A stretch of DNA of 64,000 nucleotides, taken from the NCBI RefSeq assembly GCF_964199755.1, contig NC_133896.1, positions 184,635,185-184,699,184 of the forward strand, read 5' to 3'. Positions within the stretch are counted from its first letter, which is position 1; the number at the start of each line of letters is the position of its first letter. Source of the DNA: Larus michahellis. Taxonomy: Eukaryota; Chordata; Aves; Charadriiformes; Laridae. A model generated the notes under the pieces. That model did not search any database. It was not told the DNA's origin and saw only the letters and a program-made list of their open reading frames with translations. A program made the position numbers and the translations under genes. Below are positions 62,237-64,000 of this stretch, in pieces.

Positions 62237-64000
62237 GTAAGACAACTTAAGTTTTGCTTTGGCTTTGCTAAGCTAATAACCGTATTGCTGATGCAATAGA
62301 AATAACCTTATTGATACAATAAACTGTCTTAATTGTGGAGTTAATTGGCGAACTCACTGAAATGTTAATTATCTGCAACATAGTGCAAATAGCAAAAATC
62401 TATGGATGGCTATGAAGTATGCTCTAATCACAGGTAAATGAGCTTAACATTCGTAATTGTGCCAGTTTACATGTGGTATAGTTAAGATATCTGTGATTGC
62501 ATGTTTAATATTAAAGTTACTTAGGTTGCATGGCTAGCGTAAAATACCATGTCTAACAAACTAACAGTTGTTTGTAAAACTCATTAATGCTTGCTTCACA
62601 TGATGTTAGGTATATTCACTGTCATGCTAACACTGTGTTTCTCAAACTTCATCTGTCTCTTGACTAGCAGATGAGAGGTTCTGTATCACAAAGCAGACTT
62701 CTTTCTTGCTGTTGAAGTTACCTATGTCATTGTCTGTACTGTTCTTTTGTAGGTAAGCATAGTTTTTCTTAAAGTGGATCACTCTACAAAGTCTTTGATT
62801 TTACCTGGGAGGTAACATTCTGTAGGCATCTGAAAATCAGCTGTTATGACTTGAGTGCTATACAGAGTTCTTGCTGAAGTACTTCTGTGTATAACTGAGA
62901 GCGTAAGTGTAGAGAGTTTTATGCTGAACAACATGTAACATGCTTGTGCTGAGAAACGCTGCTGTTTTCTACGTTAGGATCCAATGGTCTGGTTATTGTT
63001 GATAAGGTGTACAAAGTTAGTATTGCCTCCACCTATCATTCCTGAACTGATTTAAATCACCTGCTCTTTCTTTAGCAGACTTTCATCGGCTTGAAATGGT
63101 TGTTAAGAAATTTGAATCCAATGGGTTGATAATACAATCTTGATCCTATAAACTTGTGCTTTATCTCAGAGAGCTGAAGAAATGTTCATAGTTCTCTCAA
63201 AGTAAAAGAATTTTTTGGTAACCAGAACTTAATTTTGGTAGCGTCATGTAAGGGTTATAGTCTGGATGCACCAGATCTTGCTGTTTGAAGAGGCTATTTT
63301 GCTGCCTTATTACACTTCTCCTTTCCTTAGCCTATTGGACTTGTCTAACTTGTAATGGTAGCCACCATAAGTCATCAGGTTTGTGTTTGTTGGAATAAGG
63401 ACAGAGCCTGATAGCTCAGTAGTAAGAAATCATCTTCCCCACTCCTTAAATTTCTCAGAGCATACTGTAGGCCCCTTCACAGACTAAAGAAACTTCACCT
63501 GCAAAGTCATACCAAATTGTCTATATATTTCATATATATTTTTTTAGAAGGAAATGACAGCAGTTTAGTGAAAGGCTAACAGTAAAAAAAAAAAACCAAA
63601 AAACAAACCAAAAAAACCCAACCAACAAAACAAAAAAGAACTGGAAACCCCCCACCCTCAAACATTGCAGTGGCATGCACTTTTAAAGGTAGGCATTTTG
63701 TTCACTTGCAACTTCGTCTTGGAATGGGTATGTTTTTCCAGCTGACACTTTTTGTCTCTGAGTTTTCTGTTGGTTTAGTCTTTCTGTGTCTGATCTCGGA
63801 ACCAGCTAATAATAAGTATCTGAGTCCTAGGAAACTTAGATGTTGCTCAGACCAGAGTGTTTTTGACATTTTATGCCAAGCACAAAAACTGGCAAAGGTA
63901 TTTTCTCCAAATTCATTTTGTGACAAGGGGGAAAACTGTAGTAATAGAAGATTAAGAAATTGAAGGTTTAAGATTGCTTGATTTTGTAGCTTTCAATGAA
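62237..64000 (+). other. DIAPH3: Start of DIAPH3 intron 2, running off the window
   Basis: AT-rich unique sequence follows the exon 2 donor. The expected next coding segment, which should encode a peptide resembling LDKF then IRIPGSKKERP, is not found, so exon 3 lies beyond 64000. The only notable content is an A/C-rich low-complexity stretch near 63583-63661. Confidence 0.75.
63583..63661. repeat. A/C-rich low-complexity tract in DIAPH3 intron 2
   Basis: Runs of A interrupted by CC and ACC (AAAAAACCCAACCAAC pattern), ending in a C-rich stretch. A simple-sequence region. Confidence 0.85.

Noticed and set aside
63060..63110. Possible DIAPH3 exon 3 after CTTTCTTTAGCAG
   Set aside because: The following codons do not resemble the expected LDKF...IRIPGSKKERP segment and no suitable donor follows.
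1..64000. CRISPR arrays, operons, prokaryotic promoters or plasmid features
   Set aside because: The window is vertebrate nuclear DNA, with CR1 LINEs, LTRs and a spliced formin gene; no regularly spaced direct repeats occur.

Overview
This is vertebrate nuclear DNA, almost certainly from a bird and probably a neoavian species. The evidence is seven 5'-truncated CR1 LINE copies, several ending in the CR1 tail of ATTCTATG-like 8-mers, together with long terminal repeats of the ERVL-like type common in birds. There are no bacterial-style operons, RNA gene clusters or CRISPR arrays. Most long open frames in the window are chance frames in AT-rich noncoding DNA or frames inside repeats.

Positions 1 to about 50,600 form a gene-poor desert. 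It holds four LTR copies or fragments (4040-4275, 24776-25515, 40639-41152, 48073-48650), all with their sense strand on minus. The best preserved, 48073-48650, is a complete solo LTR flanked by a perfect 5-bp target-site duplication (ATGCC). CR1 copies lie at 15192-16320 (minus, with a 3' reverse-transcriptase frame still open), 17833-18550, 19500-20037 and 32340-32803 (plus), and two short 3' tails lie at 50331-50408 (minus) and 50536-50650 (plus). Other blocks are a GC-rich, CA-rich degenerate repeat island (33720-34435), an unexplained GC-rich island (42950-43345), an ancient palindromic repeat remnant (5930-6066), and a few stretches that look like candidate conserved regulatory elements.

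From about 50,650 a CpG island opens with GC boxes and three CCAAT boxes. It is the promoter and first exon of the only protein-coding gene recognised here, DIAPH3 (diaphanous-related formin 3, mDia2), on the plus strand. Exon 1 (coding 51583-51738) gives a 52-residue Pro/Arg-rich N terminus ending KPKF. A 10.5-kb intron follows, then a 33-nt in-phase microexon (62204-62236, HLNIKTLTDDV), and the window ends in intron 2. The junction matches the N terminus of human DIAPH3 as I recall it. The desert would then be the region upstream of DIAPH3; in human the next gene that way is TDRD3, which is not seen here.

I found no convincing new biological system. The points most worth checking are the skippable microexon, the NF-Y-type DIAPH3 promoter and its possible divergent transcript, the opposed CR1 tails at the island edge, and the two unidentified GC-rich islands.
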